Shown here piece by piece: positions 35,200 to 45,989 of a DNA stretch of 64,000 nt (position 1 is the first letter of the stretch; each line of letters opens with the position of its first letter). The DNA is from Nicotiana tabacum (taxonomy: Eukaryota; Streptophyta; Magnoliopsida; Solanales; Solanaceae), in contig NC_134085.1 in assembly GCF_000715075.1 (NCBI RefSeq), forward strand, positions 152,362,178-152,426,177, read 5' to 3'. The position numbers and the translations under genes were made by a program. The notes under the pieces are model-generated. The model saw nothing but the letters and a program-made list of their open reading frames with translations, searched no databases and was not told the DNA's origin.

Positions 35200-35988
35200 A
35201 TGGCTCAGAACTGCAGAACCGAGTGGGTCGGTATCGATGACCGACAACAATTGATCGAACGAAATAACAGGTTGGTAGAGGAAGTGAAAATGCTGAGACA
35301 ACATGTAACAGATATGTATCAGGCATGGATAACTGGAAAAGCACCACCCCTTCCACCGCCAAGCCTCTTGAACTCTGTCATTTCCCAAGCACCCAACACC
35401 ATAATGGAAGATCCCCCATACTCTCCATCCCAACCCACTTATGGCAGCTTTCCCAGCTACCTGAGTAGCTCCATCACTCCTCAATGCTTCTCCGCTCCCC
35501 AACACCACTTCTTTCCCCGCCATACTTCACTTTCCAGGCACCCTGCTCCACAAAATGCCTACCCACCTACACAAGCCTACCAAAAGCCACCTGGATCAGG
35601 TTTCCGACCCTGTCAACATGCAAGAATGAAGAGGCTGCTGAAACGAGGAAAGGCTCTCACCCCCTTCGGGGTATCTTATGTCAGTCTGTTTGAAAGGCTA
35701 AGGCATGCTGGCTCGATTGAGCCACTCCCCGCATGTACTCTAAATCCACTTGCAAGGAGCTTTGATCCGGCAGCGCGATGCGCCTACCACTCCAATGTCA
35801 TAGGGCACAACATTGAGAGCTGTCATAGTTGGAGAAGGGAAGTAGAGAAAATGATCCGAGAAGGGCGGGTTGTGATTAATAACAGTGACATGGAGCACTC
35901 GAACCCCCTCGAGAACTTGCCGACGGAGGTTGATGAGATTGAAGCTGGTAATGGTCTCGGCAGTATTGATGTAAAGCTCAGTGGCTAA
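35200..35988 (+). CDS. Gag-like protein of Tat unit 2 (262 aa)
   Basis: Same frame and length as the unit 1 ORF; the only residue change I see is Val19 to Ile, from one G-to-A change. The charged N-terminus, Pro/Gln-rich middle and C-terminal Cys/His cluster are all retained. With so few differences selection cannot be judged: the two copies are simply young. Confidence 0.78.
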   Translation: MAQNCRTEWVGIDDRQQLIERNNRLVEEVKMLRQHVTDMYQAWITGKAPPLPPPSLLNSVISQAPNTIMEDPPYSPSQPTYGSFPSYLSSSITPQCFSAPQHHFFPRHTSLSRHPAPQNAYPPTQAYQKPPGSGFRPCQHARMKRLLKRGKALTPFGVSYVSLFERLRHAGSIEPLPACTLNPLARSFDPAARCAYHSNVIGHNIESCHSWRREVEKMIREGRVVINNSDMEHSNPLENLPTEVDEIEAGNGLGSIDVKLSG

Positions 35989-38310
35989 AATGCCAATTTT
36001 GATAAAGTGGGAGGACGTTTCGTTCCTTGGTCAGCAAGAGAGAAGCTTGTGGTGGCTCATTTTGTTGTCATTTCTGTTGTTCGGATTATTAGGGTTACAA
36101 GTCGGATGTTGTCTTGTCCAGTTTGTTTTAGGATTTTGTTCTGGATTGTTTTGTTTGTTTTGTTATTTAAACCATTTCACCGGTAGTCTAATACAAAATC
36201 CGGTCTTTTATTATTTCCAGTCATCTTTTTGTTTAATCCTTTTATCATTTTTGTTCAATGCCGATTCTAGGGACATTACATGCGCACCCAGTTTGGGCCT
36301 AGTCTTAAAAGTTAATCATAAAACCCTGAGAAGGTGATCAAAGCATTTAAAGGAAATAAGAACGGTTTGAGATTATTTGGAGCCCGAGTCATGTGGAACT
36401 GGGGCAAACACAAAGAAAACCGTTAAATAAAGATTCGCCTAAATTGGCATGAGGGTCGTTCATAATAAAAGAGAATGAGAGTGTCGCCCAACGGTGCTTT
36501 AAAAGTGACAAATGAACAAACATATGTTTAACATAATTGTCAAGCCCAGCACCGTCGGAAGAGACTATAAATCTATTGTTTGTTGTGTTGTTTGCATTTG
36601 GCATGTTTTGAAGACTGGAATGACGAAGACATTTTGTTCTGCTACCTAAACACTTTATCCTTCGTTACCCCTTTTTGAGCCTTACTTATTTTTCTTTCAT
36701 ACCCCTCGTTCGGAATCAGTAAAAACGACTAGAAAACGCGAGCATGGCATGAAAACATGAAGAAAAAAAGAAGAAAAGAAAACAACAAAACGAAAAAGAA
36801 AAGAAAAGAAAAATGGTAACAAAAAAAAACAAAAGAAAGTCAAATGAAAAAAGAGGAATTGGGAACTACGTTTGACCTGATTCCTCAAAGAGGATACGTA
36901 GGCGCTTCACGGCTCGGTCATAGTTTTGAAAAAAATATAAATCAATCAAGTAAAATATCCCCAAGCAAGAAACTGGGGCAAAAGTTGCGTTTGTGGTAAA
37001 TAAATCTAGTTCCGAAAGTTGTAGCTAATAACCCAGAATTAATGCATTTTTGAGCCTTTAATACCCTTTTTTTCTAGCCCTATCCAAAACCCACATTACG
37101 GTCCAAAGAAAGACCTTCTGACCAGTCTTCAAAAGATGCCAAGTCAGACAAATGAGAGTCTTACCGGCGAACATAACATTCTGTTCCACAGCAGAAAGGA
37201 CTCTAATCTCCAGCAGAGAGAGTCATACCGGCAACACTCCAAATCCCCAGCTGGAAAGTCATACAAATGAGAGAGTCTTATCGGTGAAAACCTTCACAGG
37301 CACCATAAGGCGATGAAAGCTGAGAGAAGAACAAAAAATGAGAGAGACTTGATAGTGAAAACCCTTCGAGCACTACAAGTCGAATAAGATTAAGAATCCA
37401 ATGGGGAATCGCCAATTGAAGATCTTGAAAGATGATTGACGGTAGAGGATAAGCCACATACGCATGTCATGGCCATTAGAGTCGGTATCTGCGTTTGATA
37501 GGTTTTTATTTATAGTTTCTTTTGTAAAAGAGTCATCGTTTCCTTTGTCTTTTGTTTTGTATCTTTTATCTTTCTCCTTTCATAAAAAAATTTCCCCAAT
37601 AGAGTCTGTCCGGTCAGAACAAGTATGAAATGATTTCAAAATATGCCATCAGCTTTCCAAGATGAGATCTGACTAGTATATCCAAATGGTATAGTCAGCG
37701 AGGAACAAGCGCGAGGCCAGTGTCAAAAAAAAATATCCCCAGCAAAGGGAATTGACAGAAGGATTGACAAGTGTCAAGAGGGATACCATTGCCTTTATCA
37801 AAAGTTATAAAGCCTCAAGGCCAAGGCCCATGAACAAAGCAAGGAAAGCAATGAGCATGATTTGGCGGAATCCATACTAGACTAAAAGGTCAGGGAAATG
37901 CCAGTTTCCAAGCTATTCCACAAAAGAAGAGGGATATCCCCCAGCAGGAAGGGATTATCCCCAGCACATAATATCATCCCCAACAAGTCGTGGAACACAG
38001 CGCAATGAAGGAGAAAGGGAAAGTCATCCCAATAGGAGTATCACAGCCAACCACCATGTTTTAAACTAACAATTTTGTATGATTTGAAACAGGTAAAGGA
38101 AATGGCATTGATGCAGAAACGCATGCCACAAGGGATATTATCAAACTGGGGCAGAAAATTTTCCTTCCATTTAGAAAATTTTCTGGAAGTCAGGTACCCC
38201 CAGCTGATAACATTTTACCCCCAACAGGTAAGTAAATAATTCCTCAACAGTGTTATCCCTAGCAGTTGCGAGGGGTCCAACACAAGGTTGGAAAGTCGGT
38301 ATCCTCAGCG

Positions 38311-38826
38311 GTTAGGATATGTCGGGTTCATCCGCCCTCGAATAGGATATGTCGGGTTCATCCGCCCTCGAATAGGATATGTCGGGTTCATCCGCCCTCG
38401 AATAGGAAATGTCGGGTTCATCCGCCCTCGAATAGGATATTTTGGGTTCATCCGCCCTCGAATAGGATATTTTGGGTTCATCCGCCCTCGAATAGGATAT
38501 TTTGGGTTCATCCGCCCTCGAATAGGATATTGTGGGTTCATCCGCCCTCGAATAGGATATTGTGGGTTCATCCGCCCTCGAATAGGATATTTTGGGTTCA
38601 TCCGCCCTCGAATAGGATATTTTGGGTTCATCCGCCCTCGAATAGGATATTTTGGGTTCATTCGCCCTCGAATAGGATATTTTGGGTTCATCCGCCCTCG
38701 AATAGGATATTTTGGGTTCATCCGCCCTCGAATAGGATATTTTGGGTTCATCCGCCCTCGAATAGGATATTTTGGGTTCATCCGCCCTCGAATAGGATAT
38801 TTTGGGTTCATCCGCCCTCGAATAGG
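38311..38826. repeat. 30-bp minisatellite, 17 units (unit 2)
   Basis: Same unit as 26389-26844. Variant order by head type is C4-T3-G2-T8, sharing the core C2-T3-G2-T3 with unit 1. One C-type head reads AAATGTCGGG, and one T-type unit has TTCGCC instead of TCCGCC. Confidence 0.95.
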
Positions 38827-38956
38827 ATTTTATTTTCAAAGTTGTTGTTGAAGCCAGGCGCCCACCTGAATAACGAGAGGAATACTTTTCTTGTCTGTCC
38901 ATTGCATATTTTAGGCGCCCACCTGTATAACAAGGGAATACATTCCACGCCTTTGC

Positions 38957-39308
38957 CAATAGGAGACGCACTTCCTAAGTCTAGTTCTGCCAATAGGAGA
39001 CGCACTTCCTAAGTTAGTTTCACCCATAGGAGACGCATTTCCTCCTAAGTTTAGTTTTACCCATAGGAGACGCATTTCCTCCTAAGTTTAGTTTACCCAT
39101 AGGAGACGCATTTCCTCCTAAGTTTACTTTTACCCATAGGAGGCGCGTTTCCTCCTAAGTTTACTTTTACCCATAGGAGACGCATTTCCTCCTAAGTTTA
39201 GTTTACCAATAGGAGACGCATTTCCTCCTAAGTTTACTTTTACCCATAGGAGACGCATTTCCTCCTAAGTTTACTTTTACCCATAGGAGATGCATTTCCT
39301 CCTAAGTT
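38957..39308. repeat. About 36-bp minisatellite, 10 units (unit 2)
   Basis: As in unit 1 with one extra unit; the added copy near 39208 reads ACCAATAGGAGACGC rather than ACCCATAGGAGACGC. Confidence 0.92.
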
Positions 39309-39370
39309 AGCATTGAAGTTGGGAGCCCGCCCATATCACAGAGGCATACATTTCTGTCCTTTTACTTTCA

Positions 39371-39985
39371 GTTCTAGGTCGCCCACCAGTAAAATGCGGG
39401 AATACATTTCATGTTCTAGGCCGCCCACCAGTAAAATGCGAGAATACTTTCTGTTCTAGGTCGCCCACCAGTAAAATGCGGGAATACATTTCATGTTCTA
39501 GGTCGCCCACCAGTAAAATGCAGGAATACATTTCAGTTCTAGGTCGCCCACCAGTAAAATGCGGGAATACATTTCATGTTCTAGGTCGCCCACCAGTAAA
39601 ATGCGGGAATACATTTCATGTTCTAGGTCGCCCACCAGTAAAATGCGGGAATACTTTCAGTTCTAGGTCGCCCACCAGTAAAATGCGGGAATACTTTCTG
39701 TTCTAGGTCGCCCACCAGTAAAATGCGGGAATACTTTCTGTTCTAGGTCGCCCACCAGTAAAATGCGGGAATACTTTCTGTTCTAGGTCGCCCACCAGTA
39801 AAATGCGGGAATACATTCATGTTCTAGGTCGCCCACCAGTAAAATGCGGGAATACATTCATGTTCTAGGTCGCCCACCAGTAAAATGCGGGAATACATTC
39901 ATGTTCTAGGTCGCCTACCAGTAAAATGCGGGCATACATTCAGCTCTAGGTCGTCCACCAGTATAATGCGGGCATACATTTCATA
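39371..39985. repeat. About 41-bp minisatellite, 15 units (unit 2)
   Basis: As in unit 1 with one extra unit of the TTTCTG-joint type near 39740-39780. The last unit has TCGTCCACC instead of TCGCCCACC. Confidence 0.93.
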
Positions 39986-40538
39986 ATTTTGCATTGAAGC
40001 AACTTTTTAGTCTTGTATTACAGATTTTTGGAATCAGTAACCCCACCAGAAGGCGGAAGGTTACAACAGGAATCCCCAGCAGTAAACAATAAAATCCCCA
40101 GCACCGGGAAGCAGAAAGTTGCAACAAGAGGTCCCAGCATAAACTTAAGTGCATGTGTCAAAAGGAAGAAAAGCATCGGAAGAAAAGCACCGGAGGAAAC
40201 ACAAGCCGACAAGAAAGCAAGGCAACAAGAACAAATTTTAGTCTAGCCTAGCTTCTTGTTTTCTTTTAAGCACGGTGTAACAAGGAGATCGGTAAGCAGT
40301 GATAACAGCATGCAACAGCAGTAACATCGCAGTCCCACGGTAGTCCCAGCTACCAAAAACTTCTCGAACTACATTGACCTGATTCCTGTTTAGCCCAGGA
40401 TATGTAGGAAACCTTTGAAGCAAAGGTTCGGTCAAATCTTTTTCAAAAAATGCTTCAACGGAGTACTAGGATGGGCAAAAATCGCTCGCTTTATCTTTGC
40501 ACGAAAACTCTTCGTGTCTCCGGGCAAAGAGGGGCAGC

Positions 40539-43500
40539 TGTAAGCACGTGATTTTTGCCCTATATGAGAATTACTCCCAAAAAATTCAAAAATAAAATGA
40601 TTTTTCTTTGGTGTGCAATTTTATGATATTTTGAAGAATTATTTGTATTTGTCTGTGCGTGTTTATTCGCTAAATTAATAAAAAATACAAAAATATGTCG
40701 CATTTTGCATGTAGAATTTAATTCTACAATTGTTAGTAATTAAAATTGTTTTACAAAAATTAAAAATTACAAAAATAGGCATCGTTTGCATTTTTAGCAT
40801 TTAATGTCCAAATATACAATTTTATGCTTAATTAATACTTAATTGTGCGTTAATTGTTATTGGGAGTTAATTTGTGCCTTTATAACTTAATTTAGTTCTT
40901 AATAATAGTTTAAGTATTTTTATAATTTAGTTTTAGAAAAATAAAAGAAGAAAAGAGAGCGAAAATATAAAGAAAGTCGGAATTGGGCCTCTTCTTCAAT
41001 TTCAAGCTATAGGCCCAAAAAATGGCCCAATCTTCCCTACGACCCAGTCCATTTCGAACTGGGTCGACCCAGTCCATAACCCAAAAGACCCAAACCCCTT
41101 TTGTCTTACATTTTACAACACAAAAAAAAATAGTAAGAAAACCCTAAAAATGCCTAAAGCATCTGCCCCCCCTATTCTCCTTCTTCTTCCTCAAAACTCC
41201 AAAGCACAACCATGGCTACCTTTGACCCCACTCCCTCTCGTCCAAACACCATCAACAAATAGTTCGTCATGACCAAACGACCCCAAGAACCATAGTTACT
41301 GCTGTCCGTGTAGCTATCTCTGCGTCGTCACTTCATCTTCTTCGTTTTTCGTCAAGCTCGAGCTTGAGCTCGACATCCATGGCTGCCCAGCTCCACCAAG
41401 CAGTCCGCCATTGCCTTCGTCGACCGCTCGCTTCCATGGCAGCTGATTCCGTGTCAACTTCTGCTGCTTCATCGTCCAAACCCCACCGGCGCAGCTGCTA
41501 CTTCATCGATCAAACACCACCGGCGCCGCTGCTTCTCCTGCCTCGTCGTGGCTGCTTGGTATGTCTCCTCCGAGCTGCTGCTTCTGCTTCACTCCATCTC
41601 CTTCACGTAAACAAATGAACCCCAGCTGCCTTGTTCATGCCCTTCTGCCGCGACAACTGTTGATGCTGCTTCGGCGCGGCTTCAGTTGGCTTCGTAGGTT
41701 CGTGTTCGTCGCCGTTTGGCCGAGGTTCGTCGAGTCAATCCATACATATTTCATGTCGAATCGGTTAGTGAATTTTTGAGTTTTATATTGTCCGCATTTT
41801 TGTTTTGATATTTTCGAATCTAAAATCGGCAAATGTTTGTTTTGTTTATCGTTTGAATTAATTTAGTTCATGTTCATATGTTGTTTGTTAGATAAATTTT
41901 TCAGATTTCAAAGGAAGGATTAATTAGTTATTTTTCATGTTTATTTCATGTTTGTATTGTTGTTTAAGTGAATATTTGTTAGTTTAATATTTGTTAGATT
42001 CAAATTGAAATTTAATTAATTGTTTCTTCAATTTGTTTCATGTATTTGATGTATTTTCTGGAAATTGTTAATATTGTTAAAGTTCAAGTTTAAATTCATA
42101 ATTGTTTCTTCTTAGTTTTGTTTTGTCATTTGCCTAAAAGAATTTAGTTGCAATAAGGGAAGTATGTTGGTTTTAGTCATTTGAATCCGTCGTTTTTATT
42201 TTTAGATTTAATTCATGTTCATATTATGTTTGTTTGATTTTGAATCCGAAATGTGTATAGTTTGATTTCTTGTTTACCATTTGTGATTATTTCTTGAATT
42301 GGTCTCATAATCTTGTTTAAAGTTTAATATAAGAATTGTTTGTTGTAATGTTGTTAGAGTTGATTTTAAGTTCAATATTATTGAATTTAAGAATCTAAAT
42401 ATACTTGTTTGATTGTTGTTGTTGTTTAAATCCGAAAAATAGGTTTGTTGTTGCTAAAAATATTGTTCAATCAAATTTTAGTTGTTCTTGGTTGTTCAAT
42501 TTGTGTTCATGTTGATTTATTGTTGAAATGTTGTTAAAATCATGTTCATGTGATATTGTTGTTATGATGTTCATCCGTGTTCATATTGTTGTTTGAACAT
42601 TGTTAGAAATTGATCATATTGTCTATATTTTGGTTAAGTTTGATTAATTGATGTGTTATAGCTGATGGGTAGTTTGGTAAATTTGTAATACGTTCAGGGG
42701 TAGTTTGGTAATTTCAGTAAGGTCGGAAGGGGTAGTTTAGGAATTGTACATTTTGTAATTGTTTATTTGAAGCATGGGGGACAAAATAAAATGGGGTGGG
42801 TTGTGATATGATTATTTAATATAAAGGGGGACAAGATTTAATTTAAAGGGGAATCTTGTATTATTTTAAATGAAGCATGGGGGACAAAATATAATGGGGT
42901 GGTGTGATATATTTATTTAATGTAATGGGGATGAGTGGAAAGATAATGGGTTTGGTAGAGAAAGGGATTGATTTTAATTGATTAAAGGGTGGGGATTATA
43001 TATAGAGAGGTCTGAAAAAATCAGGACAAGAGAAAAGGAGGGAGAAATACACAGACAGAAAAAAAACGAGAGAGAGAAACAAATCTGAAAATAAGAGAGA
43101 AAAGGGCTGAACATTTAAGAGATAGAAAATTCCGAAAAATATTTAAGCTTTCAAATAAAAAAAAAACTAAAAAAAATATTCTGCTTTCTTTTGTTGTTTG
43201 AAATCAGAATTGATTGTTGTTTCATAAAAGCTGAAGCTTTTGTTTTTTTTGGATTACTACTCCACCGGTCTGTTATTGGTTTGTTACTGTTGCTGGGCTA
43301 TTGTTGCTGTGTTGTACTGATTTTACTGCTGTTGCTGATTCTCATATTCATTTTCTTTTGCTTCCAATATCAGGTACACAACTGAAAAGCTGTTTATTGT
43401 AATCCGAAATATGAAGCGTGAATACATATGAAGAATGAAAATTTGAAGTTTTAATTTCGTTTTTATTTCTTTGTTCCTTTTGTTGATTGTATTTAAGCTA

Positions 43501-44742
43501 TTTCATGAATTACTAAATAATAACTGGAATAAGAAAATAATATCATAAGTTAGTCTGTAATAAATCAGTTCGGCAAAATAGGTTAATTCACTAGTTATGA
43601 AGGCTTCAAGATTATAGGTTGATCATGAACAAGTAGCTAAATTTAGCTAAGACACGAATTTAAATTAAACATCGTAAATTAGGCATTAAGGCATGACTTG
43701 AGCTTAAGCAAGATTAAGAGAACGTTTAAGTCTAATAAACTTTCTAATAAGCTTTAGTAATTATGGTTAAATCTAGTTTCAAATGATTGTGAATAATTAA
43801 TCTCAATAATTTTAATTTTTTTTTTAAAAAATAACAATGCTGAGTTTTAATCTAGCTATATTTGTTTATTTTGAATATTAGTTGTTGAATTTTTATTTTA
43901 TTTATAATTTCGAAATTAAGAGTGAAATTCTTTTTTCATCAATATTTGTATTAATCAAGCAATTAGCATGTCATGTCTTCTTAAAATAATAAAAACTAGT
44001 AATAAATTAGGATTTTCTTTCTTTATTTTAGAGACTCATTTTATAGAAAAATGTAGTCGTTTTAAGATTTGTCCAAATAAATGAGATGAGCCTCGCTTAA
44101 TGAAATGTATAGATTGTGGGGCCCTCAATAAATGTACATTTAATCGCTTAGAATTAGGGAGGAGCCGTTTTAGCAAATTTCACGGCCCTACCCAAAATAA
44201 TGATACGCTAGACTCTTTAGGCGCGATTTAATTAATTTTACCTTCTTAAACTCGGATGCGCATTTCATGCGACCCAAATCTAAATCCTAAAACATTGAAT
44301 AAAAATGTGTTCCGGATTGCGGGTGCATTTCATGTGACGTAATCCAAAGACATGTTTTAAACGATGTTCACAATTTTTTTTTAAATAATAATAATAATAA
44401 TAAAGTGGTAAAGAGTTAAAATTGGCACATCGGTTCATAATTGTATTAAAATCAGATAATTAAGCCAAATATGACAATTGAGCGACCGTGCTAGAACCAC
44501 GAAACTCGGGAATGCCTAACACCTTCTCCCGGGTTAACAGAATTCCTTATCCGGATTTCTGGTTCGCGGACTGTAATATGGAGTCATTCTTTTCCTCGAT
44601 TCGGGATTAAACTGGTCACTTGGGACACCCTAAATCTCCCAAGTGACGACTCTGAAATAAATAAATAAATCCCGTTTCGACTGTCCTTTAATTGGAAAAA
44701 ACTCCTTGTACCCTCGCGGGGGCGGAATAAGGAGGTGTGACA
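40539..44742 (+). repeat. Tat-like LTR C (4.2 kb), last LTR of the array
   Basis: 4204 bp. Agrees with LTR A in its first 1.3 kb. In its right half it has about ten private changes, mostly C-to-T or G-to-A type (for example AGATTGTGGGG for AGATTGCGGGG). It ends at the aacat duplication. Confidence 0.95.
42997..43004 (+). promoter_or_regulatory. Likely TATA box of LTR C
   Basis: Same TATATATA context as in LTRs A and B. Transcripts from here would read out into the copia element. Confidence 0.55.
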
Positions 44743-44842
44743 AACATATTTACGGTGGAGTCCCATATGGATAAGCTTCTTCAGGAAGATTATTTACAAC
44801 GGAGTACTAAATGAACATCCATAATATAATATATTTATAACA
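44743..44842 (-). repeat. Copia left LTR, part 2
   Basis: Continues the LTR interrupted at 16577, starting with the duplicated aacat and ending TTTATAACA. It matches 49491-49590. It includes CTTC-TTCAG-GAAG (44776-44788), the same small hairpin type as in the internal region. Confidence 0.9.
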
Positions 44843-44853
44843 CTCCCCCTTGG
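44843..44853 (-). other. Copia polypurine tract
   Basis: Minus strand CCAAGGGGGAG, immediately beside the left LTR. The same sequence also stands right of the right LTR (49591-49601). Confidence 0.8.
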
Positions 44854-44875
44854 ATGTTCATTAAAAGATAATGTG

Positions 44876-45035
44876 TCTCATTAAAACCTTACTAGGAAAA
44901 ACCACGTGGGAAAAAAATCCTAGTGAAGGAAAAAGAGTACACATATTTAGTAATACGCATTGCTAGGTGCCTCATTAAAAACCTTATAAGGAAAACCCCA
45001 TGGGAAAAAACCTTAGTAAGGGAAAAAGAGTGCAT
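44876..45035 (-). repeat. Imperfect direct repeat near the copia 3' end
   Basis: Two related blocks (about 44878-44938 and 44970-45030) share CATTAAAA-CCTT, AGGAAAA-CC, GGGAAAAAA and GGAAAAAGAGT. Each can fold on itself (CCTTACTAGG with CCTAGTGAAGG). Confidence 0.6.
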
Positions 45036-45943
45036 CGCGTATTTTACTCCCCTGATGAAAACCTTGTTTCAAATATTTGAGTCTCCGCATTCCAATCTTG
45101 TATACCATCTTCTCAAAAGTTGAAGTTGGCAAAGATTTAGTGAATAAATCTGCTGGATTATCACTTGAACGGATTTGTTGCACATCAATGTCACCACTTT
45201 TCTGAAGATCGTGTGTGTAGAATAATTTTGGTGAAATGTGCTTCGTTCTATTTCCTTTTATAAATCCTCTCTTCAATTGGGCTATGCATGCAGCATTGTC
45301 TTCGTATAAAATTGTGTGTCTTTTCTCACATTTCAAACCACATTTTCTCGAATAAAATGAATTATTGATCTCAACCATATGCATTCCCTACTTGCTTCAT
45401 GAATAGCTATTATCTCAACGTGATTTGAAGAAGTAGCAACAATAGATTGCTTTGTGGAGCGCCATGATATGATAGTACCTCCATATGTAAATATGTAGCC
45501 GGTTTGAGATCGAGCTTTATGAGGATCAGATAAATAACCTGCATCTGCATTACCAATATGATCTGCACCACTTTTGTTAGCATTAGCAAGATAAATAAGT
45601 GCACCATCTACACCGAGATAGAGTATTTCAGGACCAAAGAGCTCTTCATCCTCTTCTAGAGGTTGGAACGGATCCTTATTCACTTCAAGTGATTGAATAT
45701 TCATTGGTGTACTTGATGGGTACACTTTGTCCATGTAAAAGTATTTTTAAGACCCTCTTGGAGCTCTTCCGGAGTTCCAATAAGATTTATGTCACCAACA
45801 TAAATAGCAAGTGTAACAAATTTTGATGACATTTTCTTTATAAAAATACATGGACAAATAACATAATTTATGTAACTTTCTTTCAGCAAATATTTACTGA
45901 GGCGATTATACCACACGCGCACAGATTGCTTTAAACTGTACAA
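45013..45943 (-). pseudogene. Copia RT C-terminus and RNase H fragments
   Basis: Three pieces in three frames. 45943-45701 is the RT palm: YSLKQSVRVWYNRLSKYL, with the catalytic YVDD-type box reading YVGD, so one catalytic Asp is lost. 45734-45333 covers EEDEELFGPEILYL, GALIYLANAN, then, after an apparent internal deletion, DAGYLSDPHKARSQTGYIF and SWRSTKQSIVATSSNHVE of RNase H. 45384-45013 gives ILYEDNAACIAQLKRGFIKG, KHISPKLFYTHDLQ and NPADLFTKSLP. The order matches plant copia pol of the Tork type (lineage inferred). Confidence 0.88.
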
Positions 45944-45989
45944 AGATCTTTATAATTTGATCGAGTACATTTCTCAAGACTTTGAATTA

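Larger units (their letters stand above)
32681..40538 (+). mobile_element. Internal region of Tat unit 2
   Basis: 7858 bp, colinear with unit 1 and differing by scattered substitutions. Length differences are the shorter AT microsatellite, minisatellite counts of 17, 10 and 15 against 15, 9 and 14, and a different entry into the 30-bp array (about 38240-38310, where unit 1 has another sequence at 26350-26388). PBS begins at 32685; polypurine tract at 40523-40538. Confidence 0.9.
16578..44742 (+). mobile_element. Tandem dimer of a non-autonomous Tat/Ogre-type element (LTR-int-LTR-int-LTR)
   Basis: Three LTRs (16578-20783, 28477-32680, 40539-44742) alternate with two internal regions (20784-28476, 32681-40538). 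The 28,165-bp block is flanked once by aacat (16573-16577 and 44743-44747), and the unoccupied sequence (aatagataaacatatttacgg) stands in the copia right LTR near 49487. The middle LTR has no target duplication; it is joined directly to a polypurine tract on its left and a PBS on its right. Each internal region has a gag-like ORF and no pol, so transposition would need enzymes in trans. Confidence 0.93.
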
